Assembly (NCBI GenBank): GCA_028865235.1
Contig: CP114561.1
Location: 3,492,001 to 3,556,000 of the forward strand
DNA: 64,000 nucleotides
Direction of reading: 5' to 3'
DNA from: Candidatus Manganitrophus sp.
GTDB taxonomy: Bacteria; Nitrospirota; Nitrospiria; SBBL01; Manganitrophaceae
The notes under the pieces are model-generated. The model did no database searches, had not been told where the DNA came from, and saw only the letters and a program-made list of their open reading frames with translations. Positions 41,725-52,956 of this stretch are shown in pieces (the stretch's first letter is position 1; every line of letters begins with the position of its first letter). Position numbers and translations under genes: made by a program.

Positions 41725-42193
41725 ATGGATCGAACGGTTCTGGTGGACAGGGTCAAAGAAATTGCGGAGCCGATGCTAAGGTCGCTGGGATTGGAATTGG
41801 TTGAGGTTGAGTATGCCGGTTCCGCAAGGAGCGGCACCCTTCGCGTTTTTATCGACAAACAAGGGGGGTGACCCTCGATGATTGTGAAAAGGTCAGCCGG
41901 TATCTCAGTCAAGCGCTCGATGTCGACGATCCGATTCCGCATCACTATACGTTTGAAGTTTCTTCGCCCGGCCTTGATCGACCGTTAAAAAAGAGAGACG
42001 ATTTTCTCGATCGATCGGGAAGAAGGTCAAGGTGAAAACATCCGCTCCAATCGGAAACCAGAAGGTGTTCACCGGTCGGCTCGCCGATTTCAAAGAGGAA
42101 AAAGTGACTTTATATCTGGAGGAAGGGAAGGGAAAAGCGATCGAGATCCCCTTCGACCAGATTGCGCAAGCCCGCCTTGAGGTCGAGTTTTAG
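41725..42193 (+). CDS. rimP: Ribosome maturation factor RimP (frameshifted)
   Basis: Helps assemble the 30S subunit. ATG 41725 starts [16 protein letters not shown], then [12 protein letters not shown] and [11 protein letters not shown] missing G in the G6 run at about 41862-41867 restores [20 protein letters not shown] and [18 protein letters not shown], the family signature. A second indel near 42010-42020 joins to [17 protein letters not shown] and ends LEVEF. Total about 156 aa, the normal length. First gene of the operon. Confidence 0.88.
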
Positions 42194-42303
42194 CTGAAGA
42201 GGGCCCTGATCCTCCTGGAAACCAGGCGGGTTCAAGAGATATCATGGATCGGACCGTGCCAAGATCCTGGCCCGATCCGTCGGAAAATGGAGGTTGATAG
42301 AAA

Positions 42304-43656
42304 ATGAATCGCGAGCTCCTCTCTGTCATCGATCAGATTGGGAGAGAGAAGGGAATAGAGAGCCAGAAGATCATCAAGGCGGTGGAATCCGCGCTCCTGA
42401 CGGCGGCGAAGAAGCGATACGGCGCAAACGAGAACATTCAGGTGCGGCTCGATTCTCAAACCGGAGAGATTGAAGTGATCTCCCTGAAGAAGATCGTCGA
42501 AGCCGTCACCAATCCCCGCGCCGAAGTTTCGTTGGAGGAGGCCAAGAAGGTCGATGAATCGGCGGAGCTGGGCGATGAGATCGGCTCTCTCCTTGAGATG
42601 GAAGACTTCGGCCGGATTGCAGCGCAGACCGCCAAGCAGGTGATCTTTCAGCGCGTGCGTGAGGCGGAGTGGGAATCGGTCCATCGAGAGTACTCGGTCC
42701 GTCAGGGAGAGATCATCAGCGGAATGATTTTGGGGCAGGAGCGTCGCAATTACATCGTGGAGCTCGGTAAAACCGAGGCGATCCTTCCGTACCAGGAGCA
42801 GGTTCCCCGGGAGAGTTACCGCCGCGGCGATCGCATCCGCGCCCATCTGCTGGAGGTGAAGCCTTCGGCAAAGGGGCCGCAGATCGTCTTGTCGCGGACC
42901 CATCCCAATTTTGTCGCAAAGCTCTTCGAGATGGAAGTTCCGGAGATTGCCGAAGGGGTGGTGATCATCAAGGGGGTTGTCCGGGAGCCGGGCGATCGGA
43001 CCAAGATCGCGGTCTTCTCCAAAGACTCGGCGGTCGATCCGGTGGGGGCCTGCGTCGGGGTTCGCGGCTCGCGCGTTCAGGCGGTCGTCCGTGAGCTCAA
43101 GGGGGAGAAGATCGATATCGTGACCTGGAGCGACGACCCGCGGACCTTTATCGGCGAGGCGCTCAGTCCGGCGGTCATCGAGAAGGTTGGAATCAACGAG
43201 GCCGAAAAGTCGGCCCTGGTGGTGGTTTCCGATCAGCAACTTTCGCTGGCGATCGGAAAGAAGGGGCAGAATGTTCGCCTCGCCGCCAAGTTGACCGGCT
43301 GGAAGATCGACATCATCAATCAAGGAGAGTACGAGAAAGAGCGGGCCAAGGAGCGCGAGCAGGAAATTGCGGCGGCGATCTCTCATGAGCAGAAAATTCA
43401 GGCGGATGCGCAGATTGTGGAAGAGCAGCGGCAGGCCGCCGAGAAACGGGAGTATACCCTCTCCGATGTTCCCGGGGTGGGAGAGAATATGGTCGAAGCG
43501 CTGAAGGAGCATGGAATCGACAGCGTTCAAAAGTTGGCTGAGACGAACGAGGAGGCCCTGTCCGATCTTCCGATGATCGGAATGAAAACGGCCGCCAAGA
43601 TTATTGAGGAGGCGAGGGACCTTCTCAAAATGGAAAAGAAAGGGGAAGGAGCCTGA
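42304..43656 (+). CDS. nusA: Transcription termination/antitermination factor NusA
   Basis: 450 aa, intact. The N-terminal RNA-polymerase-binding domain begins [20 protein letters not shown]1 domain near residues 135-200 ([20 protein letters not shown]). Two KH domains follow ([40 protein letters not shown]). The C-terminus has helix-hairpin-helix repeats ([20 protein letters not shown]). It binds RNA polymerase and nascent RNA to control pausing and termination. Between rimP and infB as in most bacteria; it may act on the leader hairpin upstream. Confidence 0.96.
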   Translation: MNRELLSVIDQIGREKGIESQKIIKAVESALLTAAKKRYGANENIQVRLDSQTGEIEVISLKKIVEAVTNPRAEVSLEEAKKVDESAELGDEIGSLLEMEDFGRIAAQTAKQVIFQRVREAEWESVHREYSVRQGEIISGMILGQERRNYIVELGKTEAILPYQEQVPRESYRRGDRIRAHLLEVKPSAKGPQIVLSRTHPNFVAKLFEMEVPEIAEGVVIIKGVVREPGDRTKIAVFSKDSAVDPVGACVGVRGSRVQAVVRELKGEKIDIVTWSDDPRTFIGEALSPAVIEKVGINEAEKSALVVVSDQQLSLAIGKKGQNVRLAAKLTGWKIDIINQGEYEKERAKEREQEIAAAISHEQKIQADAQIVEEQRQAAEKREYTLSDVPGVGENMVEALKEHGIDSVQKLAETNEEALSDLPMIGMKTAAKIIEEARDLLKMEKKGEGA

Positions 43657-43731
43657 CCGATCGGAAAATTCCGATTTGTTCGCGAGGGTAGATCGCCCGT
43701 GGATCTCTTTTCCAGAGAAAGAAGGTAGACG

Positions 43732-46265
43732 ATGAGAGTTTTTGAGATTGCAAAAAAAATCGGCATCCCGACCAAGGAGATGATGGCGCTCCTGAAAAGG
43801 ATGGGAATCAAGGCGAGCAATCATATGAGCGCCTTGGAGGAAAGCGACATCCAAGCGGTCATGAAAGGGATGGAGAAATCGTCGGTGGCGAAGGCTACGT
43901 CGAAGGGGACGAAGTCTGTCAAAGCAGCCCCTCCTCCCCCGCCCGTCGTCGAAAAGAAATCACGCGTCCTCATTAAGAGAAAGCCGACGCCAGAAGAGAT
44001 GGCCCCTCCTCCTGTGGCCGTCCAGCCGGAAGCGCCGGCCGTAGAGACTCCGGAGATAGAGGCGCCGCTCAGCCCAACCGTGGAGCCGATCGCTCCCGCA
44101 GCGGCAGCGACATCGGCCCCTTTGGATGTGGTTCCCCCTCCGGTCGAAGAGGTCAAACCGGCTTCTCCCGCCGCGGAACCTGCGCCGACCCCCGGCGTCC
44201 TCAAGGTGGTCCCCTCGCCGGGCGGAGCCAAAGAGGCGGCTGAGAAGAAAACCGATAAAGATAAGAAGAAAGGGAAAATCGAGCTTCGCCCCGAATTGAA
44301 GAAAGATTTTGCCTCCAAGTTCAAGGAGAAAGCAAAACGACCGAAAAAGCGCTGGGATTCGGATGTTGTTGTCGAAGAGCCCGAAGCGATCGCCGAGGTC
44401 CCTGTCGAGGCGAGGAAGTGGCAAGACTTCAAGCCGATCCATCGCAAAGAAGACCGAAGGGGACTCCGAAGGGGGCCGGCGGTCTCAACCGATATCACCA
44501 AGCCGCGGAGGAAAGTGGTCAAACTCTATGAAGGGATGACGGTAAAAGAGTTCTCTGAGCTGATTGGACAAAAGGTCCCCTCCATCATTTCCAAATTGAT
44601 GGCGATGGGAAAGATGGCGACGATCAACCATCCGATTTTGCTCGATGAGGCGTCGCTGATTGCGGAGGAATTCGGCGTCAAAGCCGAGTTGGTTTCCGAG
44701 AAGACGGAAGAAGAGATCCTCAGCCCGTCAATGCCGGACGATCCGAACGACTTGCTGCCGCGTTCGCCGGTGGTCACGATCATGGGCCACGTCGACCACG
44801 GCAAGACCTCGCTGCTCGACTCCATCCGGCAGACGAAGGTGGCGGCGGGCGAAGCGGGCGGCATCACGCAGCACATCGGCGCGTATACGGTGACCGTCGG
44901 CGACAAACGGGTCACCTTCCTCGACACGCCGGGCCACGAGGCCTTCACCGCCATGCGGGCGCGCGGCGCCAAGGTCACCGACATCGTCGTCCTGGTGGTG
45001 GCGGCCGACGACGGCGTGATGCCCCAGACGATCGAGGCGATCAATCACGCCAAGGCGGCGAATGTGCCGATCATCGTGGCCATCAACAAGATCGACAAGC
45101 CGGAAGCCAATCCGGACCGGGTGAAGACTGCGCTTGCGGAGTACGAGCTGATCCCGGAGGCGTGGGGGGGCAAGACCATCTTTGCCGAGGTTTCCGCGAA
45201 AAGAAGATCGGTCTGGAGGATCTGCTTGAGATGATCCTCCTGCAGGCCGAAGTACTCGAGCTCAAGGCCAATCCGACCCGGCCGATGCTGGGGACGATTG
45301 TGGAAGCGAAACTCGATCGCGGTCGCGGGCCGGTTGCGACCGTCTTGGTCCAGCAAGGGACGTTGCGGGTCGGGGATATCTTCGTGACCGGAGCCCACTT
45401 CGGAAAAGTCCGCGCCCTGATCAACGATAAAGGAAAAAAAGTAGACCAGGCCGGACCCTCCATCCCGGTGGAGGTTATCGGTTTGGATGGGGTTCCCTTG
45501 GCGGGGGATACCTTTGTGGTCGTGGCCGATGAGCGGACGGCGAAAGAAGTGGCCCAGGGCCGGTCTCAGCGGCAGCGGCTGGCCGAGCTTTCTCAGACGC
45601 GGCGCGTGACCCTCGACGATCTCTATCAAGAGATTCAGGAGGGAACGGTCAAGGAGCTGAATATCATCGTTAAAGCCGATGTCCAGGGCTCCGCGGAAGC
45701 GATTAAAGAGTCGCTCGAAAAGTTGACCTCCCCTTTGGTGAAGCTCCGCGTCATTCACCGCGGGGTGGGGAGCATCACCGAATCGGATATCCTCCTCGCC
45801 TCGGCATCGAACGCGATCGTGATCGGGTTCAACGTCCGGCCGGAAACGAAGGGGGAAGATTTGGCCGAGCGGGAGAATGTCGATATCCGCCTCTATACCA
45901 TTATTTATGACGCCATTGCCGACGTGAAGGCCGCGATGGAAGGTTTGTTGGAGCCGACGCTGAAGGAGCGAACGTTGGGACGGGTCGAAGTTCGGCAGGT
46001 CTTCCAGATTCCGAAGCAGGGGGTGATTGCCGGAGGCCATGTCAGCAGCGGCCTGATCTCCCGAAACAGCGCCGGGGCCCGCGTCATTCGGGACGGTACG
46101 GTTGTTTACGAAGGAAAGATCGGTTCGCTGCGTCGCTTCAAGGACGACGTCAAAGAGGTCCAGGCCGGATACGAGTGCGGTATCGGGATCGAAAACTTCA
46201 ACGACATCAAAGTCGGCGACGTGATCGAGGTCTATACGCACGACAAGATTGCGGCAAAATTGTAA
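43732..46265 (+). CDS. infB: Translation initiation factor IF-2 (frameshifted)
   Basis: About 843 aa. The N-terminal IF2-N domain ([20 protein letters not shown]) is followed by a long Pro/Ala/Glu linker, a second IF2-N motif ([20 protein letters not shown]) and the GTPase with G1 [10 protein letters not shown]3 DTPGHEAF and G4 NKID. Adding one A to the A4 run near 45203 gives [18 protein letters not shown] and opens domains II, III and IV ([19 protein letters not shown]). It positions fMet-tRNA on the 30S subunit. Codon use inside the GTPase segment (about 44760-45180) differs from both flanks. Confidence 0.94.
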
Positions 46266-46307
46266 TGGGGAAGGTGCTCGGCGTCCGGCCGAGCGGCTTA
46301 ATGCGAG

Positions 46308-46610
46308 ATGGCGTCGCTTGATACGAAAATGGTCGTCGGAATTTGCGTCATCGAGCTGTACATTCCCCAGAACGGCTCTCTGAAGGGAAAGCGGCAGGTC
46401 CTGCAAAGCATTAAAACCAAGATCAAAAACCGGTTCAATGTGGCGATTGCAGAGGTGGGCGAGCAGGATCTCTGGCAGAAAGCGATTCTCGGTGTGACGA
46501 CGGTCGCGAACGATCGAAGTTTCGTTAATGAAGTGATGGATAAGGTCGTCGGGTTTATCTCGAGCTTTCCGCAGGTCCAGATCGTTCATCATCAACTTGA
46601 GCTGATTTAA
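46308..46610 (+). CDS. ylxP: DUF503 protein YlxP
   Basis: 100 aa; the conserved part starts MVVGICVIELYIPQNGSLKG. The order infB, ylxP, rbfA is widely conserved, and the family is thought to assist ribosome maturation. ATG 46308 gives a seven-residue N-terminal extension; ATG 46329 is an alternative start. Confidence 0.9.
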   Translation: MASLDTKMVVGICVIELYIPQNGSLKGKRQVLQSIKTKIKNRFNVAIAEVGEQDLWQKAILGVTTVANDRSFVNEVMDKVVGFISSFPQVQIVHHQLELI

Positions 46611-46636
46611 GTCTCTCAATCGAGAGGGGGGCGGAG

Positions 46637-46999
46637 GTGTCTTTCGCCGTGCAAGAGTATAAGAGAACAGATCGAATCGGAGATCAAATCAAGATGGAAG
46701 TGGCCGACATCTTGACGACAAAGATCCGCGACCCCCGGATCGGGTTCGTCACCGTCACCTCCGTTGAAGTTTCCGATGATTTGAAGCATGCAAAAATTTT
46801 TGTGACGGTCCAGAAGGACCAGGATGCGAAGCAGGCCTTCATGGGGCTTCGGAAGGCGACCGGTTTCGTTCGGGCGGAATTATCGAGAAGGCTGCAGATC
46901 CGGCGCGTTCCGGAAGTGGTCTTCTTGCCGGACGAATCGACCGAGAAGGTCTCCCACATCCTCGATCTCCTCGACCGGATTGAGAAGGAAAAACGGTGA
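46637..46999 (+). CDS. rbfA: Ribosome-binding factor A
   Basis: 120 aa from GTG 46637, preceded by a strong purine-rich site. KH-like fold; family motifs are KRTDRIGDQIKMEVADILTT and VTVTSVEVSDDLKHAKIFVT. It binds the 30S precursor near the 5' end of 16S rRNA. 3' neighbour is nrnA after 78 bases. Confidence 0.94.
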   Translation: MSFAVQEYKRTDRIGDQIKMEVADILTTKIRDPRIGFVTVTSVEVSDDLKHAKIFVTVQKDQDAKQAFMGLRKATGFVRAELSRRLQIRRVPEVVFLPDESTEKVSHILDLLDRIEKEKR

Positions 47000-47077
47000 T
47001 GCATCGAGCAGGGGCCTGCGGCTCAAAAACCCTCCAAGGGGAGTCGGCCTCCGTTGCTGCAGTCATTGGGAGCGTGA

Positions 47078-48043
47078 ATGAGTCTCGCTGAAGTGGTGTC
47101 GGTTCTCCAAGAGAAGCAATCGTTCGTCATTACGGGGCATGTCAGTCCCGAGGGAGACGTTATCGGTTCCGGCATGGCATTGGCGCTGGCCCTCCGGGAG
47201 ATGGGGAAAACAGCGGAGGTGGTCAATCGCGATCCGATTCCCCAGCAGCTTCTTTTTCTCCCTCATGAAGGGCTCTTCACCCGGCAGAAAGCGATTACAC
47301 AAACGGCCGACGCCCTCATTGTGGTCGACTCCGGCAGCTTCGAGCGGACCGGCTATACCCGCCCTCCCTCTATCCCTACCATGATCAATATCGACCATCA
47401 CATCACCAACCCTTCGTATGGGAACATTAATTGGGTGGTGCCGACGGCGATGGCGACCGGGGAGATGATTTATGATCTGCTCAAAACGATCGGGGCCCCC
47501 ATCACCCCCCCGATCGCCACGTGCATTTATGCCGCCCTCATTACGGAGACAGGCTCGTTTCGATTCGTCAACACCACCTCCCGGGCGCTTCAGATCGCGG
47601 GGGAGATGATCGAGAAGGGGGCCGATCCGTTCCGCATCGCCACCGCCCTCTTTGAGGCGAACACGGCGGGGCGATTGAAATTGCTCGCTGAAGTGCTGAT
47701 GAAGATGGAGGTCAGCGCAGACGAACGGATTGCATGGATCCATGTTTCAGATGAACAGCTTCGAAAAACCGGGACCACCTTCGAAGATACGGAGGATTTT
47801 GTGACCTACCCTCGCTCGATCGAAAAAGTTGAGGTGGCGGTCTTTTTTCGCGAGATCGGTCCGGAACAATATAAAATCAGCTTCCGATCGCAGGGAAAGG
47901 TCGATGTCGCCCTCCTGGCGAAACGCTGGGGAGGAGGGGGACATACGTACGCGGCCGGATGTACCCTCGGCGGTTCCTGGCAGAAGGTGAAAGAGCGGGT
48001 CCTCACCTCCGTGCAGGAAGCGATTTATGCGGTGGTTTCGTAA
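47078..48043 (+). CDS. nrnA: Oligoribonuclease/pAp phosphatase NrnA-like (DHH family)
   Basis: 321 aa. The DHH domain has FVITGHVSPEGDVIGSGMAL (with SPEGD in place of the usual NPDGD), LIVVDSGSFERTG and the namesake NIDHHITNPSYGNINWV. The C-terminal DHHA1 domain has WGGGGHTYAAGCTLGG. NrnA degrades short RNAs to mononucleotides and hydrolyses pAp. It is intact and its stop is three bases before truB, consistent with the usual rbfA-nrnA-truB order. Confidence 0.92.
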   Translation: MSLAEVVSVLQEKQSFVITGHVSPEGDVIGSGMALALALREMGKTAEVVNRDPIPQQLLFLPHEGLFTRQKAITQTADALIVVDSGSFERTGYTRPPSIPTMINIDHHITNPSYGNINWVVPTAMATGEMIYDLLKTIGAPITPPIATCIYAALITETGSFRFVNTTSRALQIAGEMIEKGADPFRIATALFEANTAGRLKLLAEVLMKMEVSADERIAWIHVSDEQLRKTGTTFEDTEDFVTYPRSIEKVEVAVFFREIGPEQYKISFRSQGKVDVALLAKRWGGGGHTYAAGCTLGGSWQKVKERVLTSVQEAIYAVVS

Positions 48044-48046
48044 ATC

Positions 48047-49033
48047 ATGATAAGAGACGGGATTCTCAACATCGATAAACCGGCCGGGTGGACCTCGCAT
48101 GATGTGGTCGCGAAGATCCGCGGCCTTTTGCGGATCAAGAAGGTCGGCCATGCGGGGACCCTCGATCCGGAGGCGACCGGGGTGCTCCCGATCTGCTTCG
48201 GAAAGGGGACGAAGGTTGTTCCTTTTCTGATGGACGCCGAGAAGGAGTATGATGCGGTCCTCCGTCTCGGAGAGGAGACCGACACGCAAGATGCCACGGG
48301 GAAGGTTCTCAAGACGGTCGACCTCCCCGCTGGGATGGCGGCGCAGGTTCGCGAGACGGCGGAATCGTTCGTCGGAACCTACGCGCAGATGCCGCCGATG
48401 TACTCCGCCATTAAGGTGAAGGGGGTCCCCCTTTATCGCTCGGCGCGCGCCGGGGAAGTGGTCGAACGGACGGCCCGGACCGTTTCGATCCGGGAGATCC
48501 GTTTCAAGGGGTTTGAGGGAAGGGACGCCGCCTTCAGCGTGGTCTGCTCGAAAGGGACCTACATCCGGACCCTCTGCGCCGACATCGGCGAAAAGTTGGG
48601 GGTGGGGGGACATCTCCTCCGGCTGCGCCGCACCCGCGCCGGTCAATTTCCCATCGTCGATTCGGTCGAGCTGAACCGGTTTTGCGATCTGTACGCCGAG
48701 GGGGATTGGGAAAAGGAAGTCTACTCTTTGAATGAGGTGTTGAAGGATCTTCCCGCGGTTTGGGTGAAAGAGCCCTACCGGGAGAAGGTTCTGCATGGCG
48801 CGCCGGTCGGCCCCGAGGGGGTCTTGAATCGATCCTCTTTTAAAAAAGGAGAGCCGCTTCGCATTCTCGATCCGGAAGGCCGTCTCTTAGCGATCGGCCG
48901 CGCCGTTATGAATGAAGATGAGGTGAGGGAAAATCGACAGTCTTTCTTTAAATCGGAAACGGTTCTTTCCGACCTCTCCAAACCGGAAGTCGGCGCAGGG
49001 GTGGAAGGATCGATCCGGAGTTCATTATACTAA
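48047..49033 (+). CDS. truB: tRNA pseudouridine-55 synthase TruB
   Basis: 328 aa. Motif [20 protein letters not shown]; the catalytic Asp lies in [20 protein letters not shown]. The middle has [19 protein letters not shown] and [19 protein letters not shown]. It isomerises U55 in the tRNA T-loop. The C-terminal domain ([17 protein letters not shown]) is PUA-like. Intact and coupled to nrnA. Confidence 0.95.
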   Translation: MIRDGILNIDKPAGWTSHDVVAKIRGLLRIKKVGHAGTLDPEATGVLPICFGKGTKVVPFLMDAEKEYDAVLRLGEETDTQDATGKVLKTVDLPAGMAAQVRETAESFVGTYAQMPPMYSAIKVKGVPLYRSARAGEVVERTARTVSIREIRFKGFEGRDAAFSVVCSKGTYIRTLCADIGEKLGVGGHLLRLRRTRAGQFPIVDSVELNRFCDLYAEGDWEKEVYSLNEVLKDLPAVWVKEPYREKVLHGAPVGPEGVLNRSSFKKGEPLRILDPEGRLLAIGRAVMNEDEVRENRQSFFKSETVLSDLSKPEVGAGVEGSIRSSLY

Positions 49034-49053
49034 CAAATAAGGAGGAACATCAC

Positions 49054-49323
49054 GTGCCGCTCGTTAAGGAAAAGAAGCAGAGTGTCATCAAGGAAAATGC
49101 GATTCATGGGAACGATACCGGCTCGCCGGAGGTTCAGATCGCCCTTCTGACGAATCGGATCACTTATTTGACGGAGCATTTTCAGACCCACAAGAAAGAT
49201 CACCATTCCCGGCGCGGCCTGATCAACATGGTCAGCCGTCGGAGGAAGCTGCTCGATTATCTGAAGCAGAACGATTTTGCCCGGTACCAAGCGATCATCG
49301 GAAAGTTGGGGCTGAGAAAGTAA
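49054..49323 (+). CDS. rpsO: 30S ribosomal protein S15
   Basis: 89 aa from GTG 49054 after an AAGGAGG site. Signature [20 protein letters not shown] and [20 protein letters not shown]. It binds helices 20-22 of 16S rRNA. The rpsO-pnp order is conserved; the 190-base gap to pnp holds a GC-rich hairpin (gaggcg/cgcctc at 49429-49445) followed by a pyrimidine-rich stretch, which may modulate readthrough. Confidence 0.97.
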   Translation: MPLVKEKKQSVIKENAIHGNDTGSPEVQIALLTNRITYLTEHFQTHKKDHHSRRGLINMVSRRRKLLDYLKQNDFARYQAIIGKLGLRK

Positions 49324-49516
49324 CTCAGCCAATGCAGTGGATCTTCCACGGTGTGAAGGTCCAGCTAAAATAACGTATCGCAGCCGGCACAGAAATACAA
49401 TGAAGAGCCAATAAGGGCGAGATGAAGGGAGGCGTCGCGCGCCTCACGTTCTTTCTCTTTCTTGGTTTTTCATTGTAGTTCTGTGGCCTGCTGCCCTAGT
49501 GGAGGAGTCACAGAGT

Positions 49517-51676
49517 ATGGTTCATCGTGTAGAAGCAGAGATTGCAGGAAAAAGCTCGTCCTGGAGACGGGACGGATGGCCCGGCAGGCGGACGGAGCGG
49601 TTCTTGTCCAGTACGGCGAGAGCATGGTCCTGGCCACGGCCGTCGCTTCCAAACAGGCAAAAGATGTCGATTTTCTTCCGCTCACGGTCGACTATCAGGA
49701 GCGGGCGTACGCCGCCGGAAGGATCCCGGGGGGATTTTTCAAAAGAGAAGGGAGGCTGAGCGAAAAAGAGACATTGACCAGCCGGTTGATCGACCGGCCG
49801 ATGCGGCCGCTCTTCCCCGATCATTGGTATTTTGAAACCCAAATCATCGCCTCGGTTCTCTCGAGCGATCTCTCCGCCTCGACCGAGATTCTCGGGATGG
49901 TCGGCGCGTCCGCGGCGGTGACCATTTCGGACATCCCCTTCAACGGCCCGATCGGCGCGATCCGCGTCGGCCGGATCGACGGAAAACTCGTCGCCATGCC
50001 GAGCCTGGAGGAGATCGAGAAGAGCGACATGAACATCGTTCTCGCAGGAACCGCCGAGGCGGTCATGATGGTCGAAAGCGAGATCAAAGAGCTCCCCGAA
50101 GAGGCGGTTTTGGAAGCGGTCGCTTTCGGGCATCAAGCGCTCCAGACGCTGATCGGACTGCAGAAGGAGCTTCAAGCGAAGGTCGGCAAGCAGAAGCGCT
50201 CCCCCGTGGCGATCGATCGAGATGAAGCTTTCGAGAAGCAACTGAGGGAGACCCTCATCGGGCCGATTCAAGAAGCGATCCTGATCTCGAACAAGACCGA
50301 ACGGCAGGAGCGTCTCGATCACATTCTCGAGGAGAAGATCGCGTCGATCAATACCGGCGAGGTCGATCGAACCCGGGAGATCAAAGCGCTCTTTCACGAG
50401 CTGGAGCGGGAAGCGGTCCGGGAGATGATTTTGACCAAAGGGGTCCGGGCCGACGGCCGCGGGCCGGCCGATATCCGCTCGATCACCTGCGAGGTGGGGA
50501 TTCTTCCCCGCACACACGGGTCGGCGCTCTTCACCCGCGGCGAGACGCAGAGTTTGGCCGTGGTGACCCTCGGAACCTCCGACGACGAACAGCGGATCGA
50601 CGCTCTCGAAGGGGAGTGGAAGGAGACCTTCATGCTTCACTACAATTTCCCCCCCTTCTCCGTCGGCGAGGCCCGGCCGCTTCGGGGACCCGGCCGTCGC
50701 GAGATCGGTCATGGGGCCTTGGCCGAGCGCGCGTTGACGCCGATCATCCCGAGCAAAGAGGCCTTCCCCTATACCCTGCGGATCGTCTCCGAGATCCTGG
50801 AGTCGAACGGCTCCTCTTCGATGGCGACCGTCTGCGGCGGCACCCTCGCCCTGATGGATGCCGGGGTGCCGATCGTCCGTCCGGTCGCCGGGATTGCGAT
50901 GGGCCTGATCAAGGAGGGCAAACGGGTTCGAGATCCTCTCCGATATCTTGGGACTGGAGGATCATCTGGGCGATATGGATTTCAAGGTCGCCGGAACGGC
51001 GCAGGGGATCACCGCCTTGCAGCTCGACATCAAGATCGGCGGGTTGACCATCGAGATCATGAAACGGGCGTTGGAACAGGCGAGGCAAGGACGGCAGCAT
51101 ATTTTGGGGAAAATGCTGGAAGCGCTTGCAGCGCCCCGGCCGGAGCTCTCCACTTATGCGCCGCGAATCGTCACGATGAAGGTGAAGCCCGACAAGGTCC
51201 GCGAAGTCATCGGACCGGGCGGAAAAGTCATCCGCGGGATCATCGAGAAGACCGGCGTGAAGATCGATATCGAAGACGACGGGACGATCCATATCGCCTC
51301 GATGGATGACGCCGCGGCCAAAGAAGCGATCGAGATGGTCAATATGATCGTCGAAGAGGTCGAAGTCGGCCGCGTCTATGTCGGAAAGGTCACCCGGATC
51401 ATGGATTTCGGCGCCATCGTCGAGCTTCGGCGGGGGGTCGACGGACTGGTCCACATCTCTCAGCTGGCGCATCATCGGGTCAAGAATGTGACCGATGAGG
51501 TGAAAGAGGGGGACGAGATCACGGTGAAAGTTCTGGAAGTCGACAGACAGGGAAAGATCCGCCTCTCCCGCAAGGAGACCCTTCCCCCCTGCAAAAGAAA
51601 GTTAAATGTGAATCGTTATTCGTTAAACGTAACGAACGGGAGGTTCAGGGCCTTCCGTTCCACGTTTAACCCTTAA
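49517..51676 (+). CDS. pnp: Polynucleotide phosphorylase (frameshifted)
   Basis: About 720 aa. ATG 49517 ([12 protein letters not shown]) is followed by a missing A in the A-run near 49551 that restores [20 protein letters not shown]. First RNase-PH domain, helical domain and second RNase-PH domain ([30 protein letters not shown]). An extra G near 50922 restores [20 protein letters not shown] with catalytic Asp residues. KH domain [18 protein letters not shown]1 domain [18 protein letters not shown]. The last 28 residues after RKETLPP are encoded by a repeat and are probably not native. Degrades RNA 3' to 5' with phosphate. Confidence 0.94.
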
Positions 51677-51686
51677 CGGATAACGA
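51614..51686. repeat. Imperfect inverted repeat at the 3' end of pnp
   Basis: The word cgttattcgttaaacgt (51614-51630) is matched in inverted, slightly longer form by acgtttaacccttaacgg plus ataacg (51663-51686). It overlaps the last codons of pnp and lies before the M16 gene start. Confidence 0.6.
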
Positions 51687-51697
51687 GGGATCTCCTT

Positions 51698-52954
51698 ATG
51701 GTTCGGAAAGTCGTTTTAGATAACGGAATACGGATTGTCGCGGAAAAAATGGCCTCCGTGAAGTCGGTCTCCATCGGTCTGTGGGTGAATGTCGGCTCCC
51801 GGGACGAAGAGGCGCACGAGCACGGCATTTCCCACTTCCTTGAGCATATGTTCTTCAAAGGGACGGAGAAGCGGAGCGCAAAAGAGATCGCCCGGGAGAT
51901 CGATGCCATCGGCGGCGAGTTAAACGCCTTCACCTCTCGCGAGACGACGACCTTCTACGCCAAGGTCCTCGACGACCATCTCTCCAAGGCGGTCGACATT
52001 CTCTCCGACAACTTCCATCACTCCACCTTTGAGCCGCGCGAGATCGAGAAGGAAAAACAGGTCGTGATCGAAGAGATCAAAATGGTGGAGGATGATCCGG
52101 AAGATCTGGTCCATGACCTCTATACCAAAGATATTTGGAAGGGAAACACCCTGGGGCGGCCGATCCTCGGAACGGTCGAAACGATCTCCGACATGACCCG
52201 AAAGAAGATCCTTCGTTTTCTCAAGCGCGCCTACGATCCGAAGCAAATCGTCGTCTCGGTCGCCGGCCACTTCGATCTTCCCCCCTTGATGAAGGCGCTG
52301 GAGAAGGCCTTCGGAAAGTATTCGGCCAAGGAGATCGACCTCCATCCGAGGCTGGCGCCCCAGATGAGCCCCCATTTCCAGGTGAAGAAGCGAAATTTAG
52401 AGCAGGTCCACCTCTGCATCGGGACACAGGGACTGCCGCACCGCCATCCCGACCGGTATGCGCTCTATGTGCTCAATACGATCCTGGGCGGAAGCGTCAG
52501 CTCGCGTCTTTTTCAAGAAGTCCGGGAGCGGCGGGGTCTCGCTTACTCCATCTACTCCTATCCCTCTTCTTATCAGGACGGGGGGCTCTTCACGGTGTAT
52601 GCCGGGACCGGCGCAAAAAACGCGCCGAAGGTGATCGTGCTGATCTTGAAAGAGTTCAAGCGTCTGAAAGAGAAAGGGGTCGATCCGGTCGAGCTGGAGA
52701 AGGCGAAAAACCATATCAAGGGGAGCCTGATGCTCAGCATGGAGAGCACCAGCAGCCGGATGAGCAAGCTGGCGAAGGACGAGCTTTACTTCGGCCGGCA
52801 TTTTTCCCTAGAAGAGGTGGTCCGCGAGATCAACCGGGTTTCTCTCTATCAGGTCCAGCAGCTCGCCAAAGTCCTCTTCGACTCGAAATATCTCTCCCTG
52901 ACCGCCCTCGGAAAAATCGATCCGAGTCTTCTGCCTCAGGATTTGAGCATTTAA
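51698..52954 (+). CDS. M16 zinc peptidase (PepR/YmxG-like)
   Basis: 418 aa, no signal peptide, so cytoplasmic. Zinc motif HGISHFLEHMFFKGTEKRSA (HFLEH), with Glu ligand region EKEKQVVIEEIKMVEDDPED. Second half GGSVSSRLFQEVRERRGLAY. The gene follows pnp in many genomes. The single-chain protein probably forms a homodimer, unlike the periplasmic M16 pair at 19-22 kb. Confidence 0.92.
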   Translation: MVRKVVLDNGIRIVAEKMASVKSVSIGLWVNVGSRDEEAHEHGISHFLEHMFFKGTEKRSAKEIAREIDAIGGELNAFTSRETTTFYAKVLDDHLSKAVDILSDNFHHSTFEPREIEKEKQVVIEEIKMVEDDPEDLVHDLYTKDIWKGNTLGRPILGTVETISDMTRKKILRFLKRAYDPKQIVVSVAGHFDLPPLMKALEKAFGKYSAKEIDLHPRLAPQMSPHFQVKKRNLEQVHLCIGTQGLPHRHPDRYALYVLNTILGGSVSSRLFQEVRERRGLAYSIYSYPSSYQDGGLFTVYAGTGAKNAPKVIVLILKEFKRLKEKGVDPVELEKAKNHIKGSLMLSMESTSSRMSKLAKDELYFGRHFSLEEVVREINRVSLYQVQQLAKVLFDSKYLSLTALGKIDPSLLPQDLSI

Positions 52955-52956
52955 AA

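Noticed and set aside
42232..43854. A 540-aa minus-strand open frame opposite nusA
   Set aside because: It is the complement of a fully conserved NusA and has no recognisable family.
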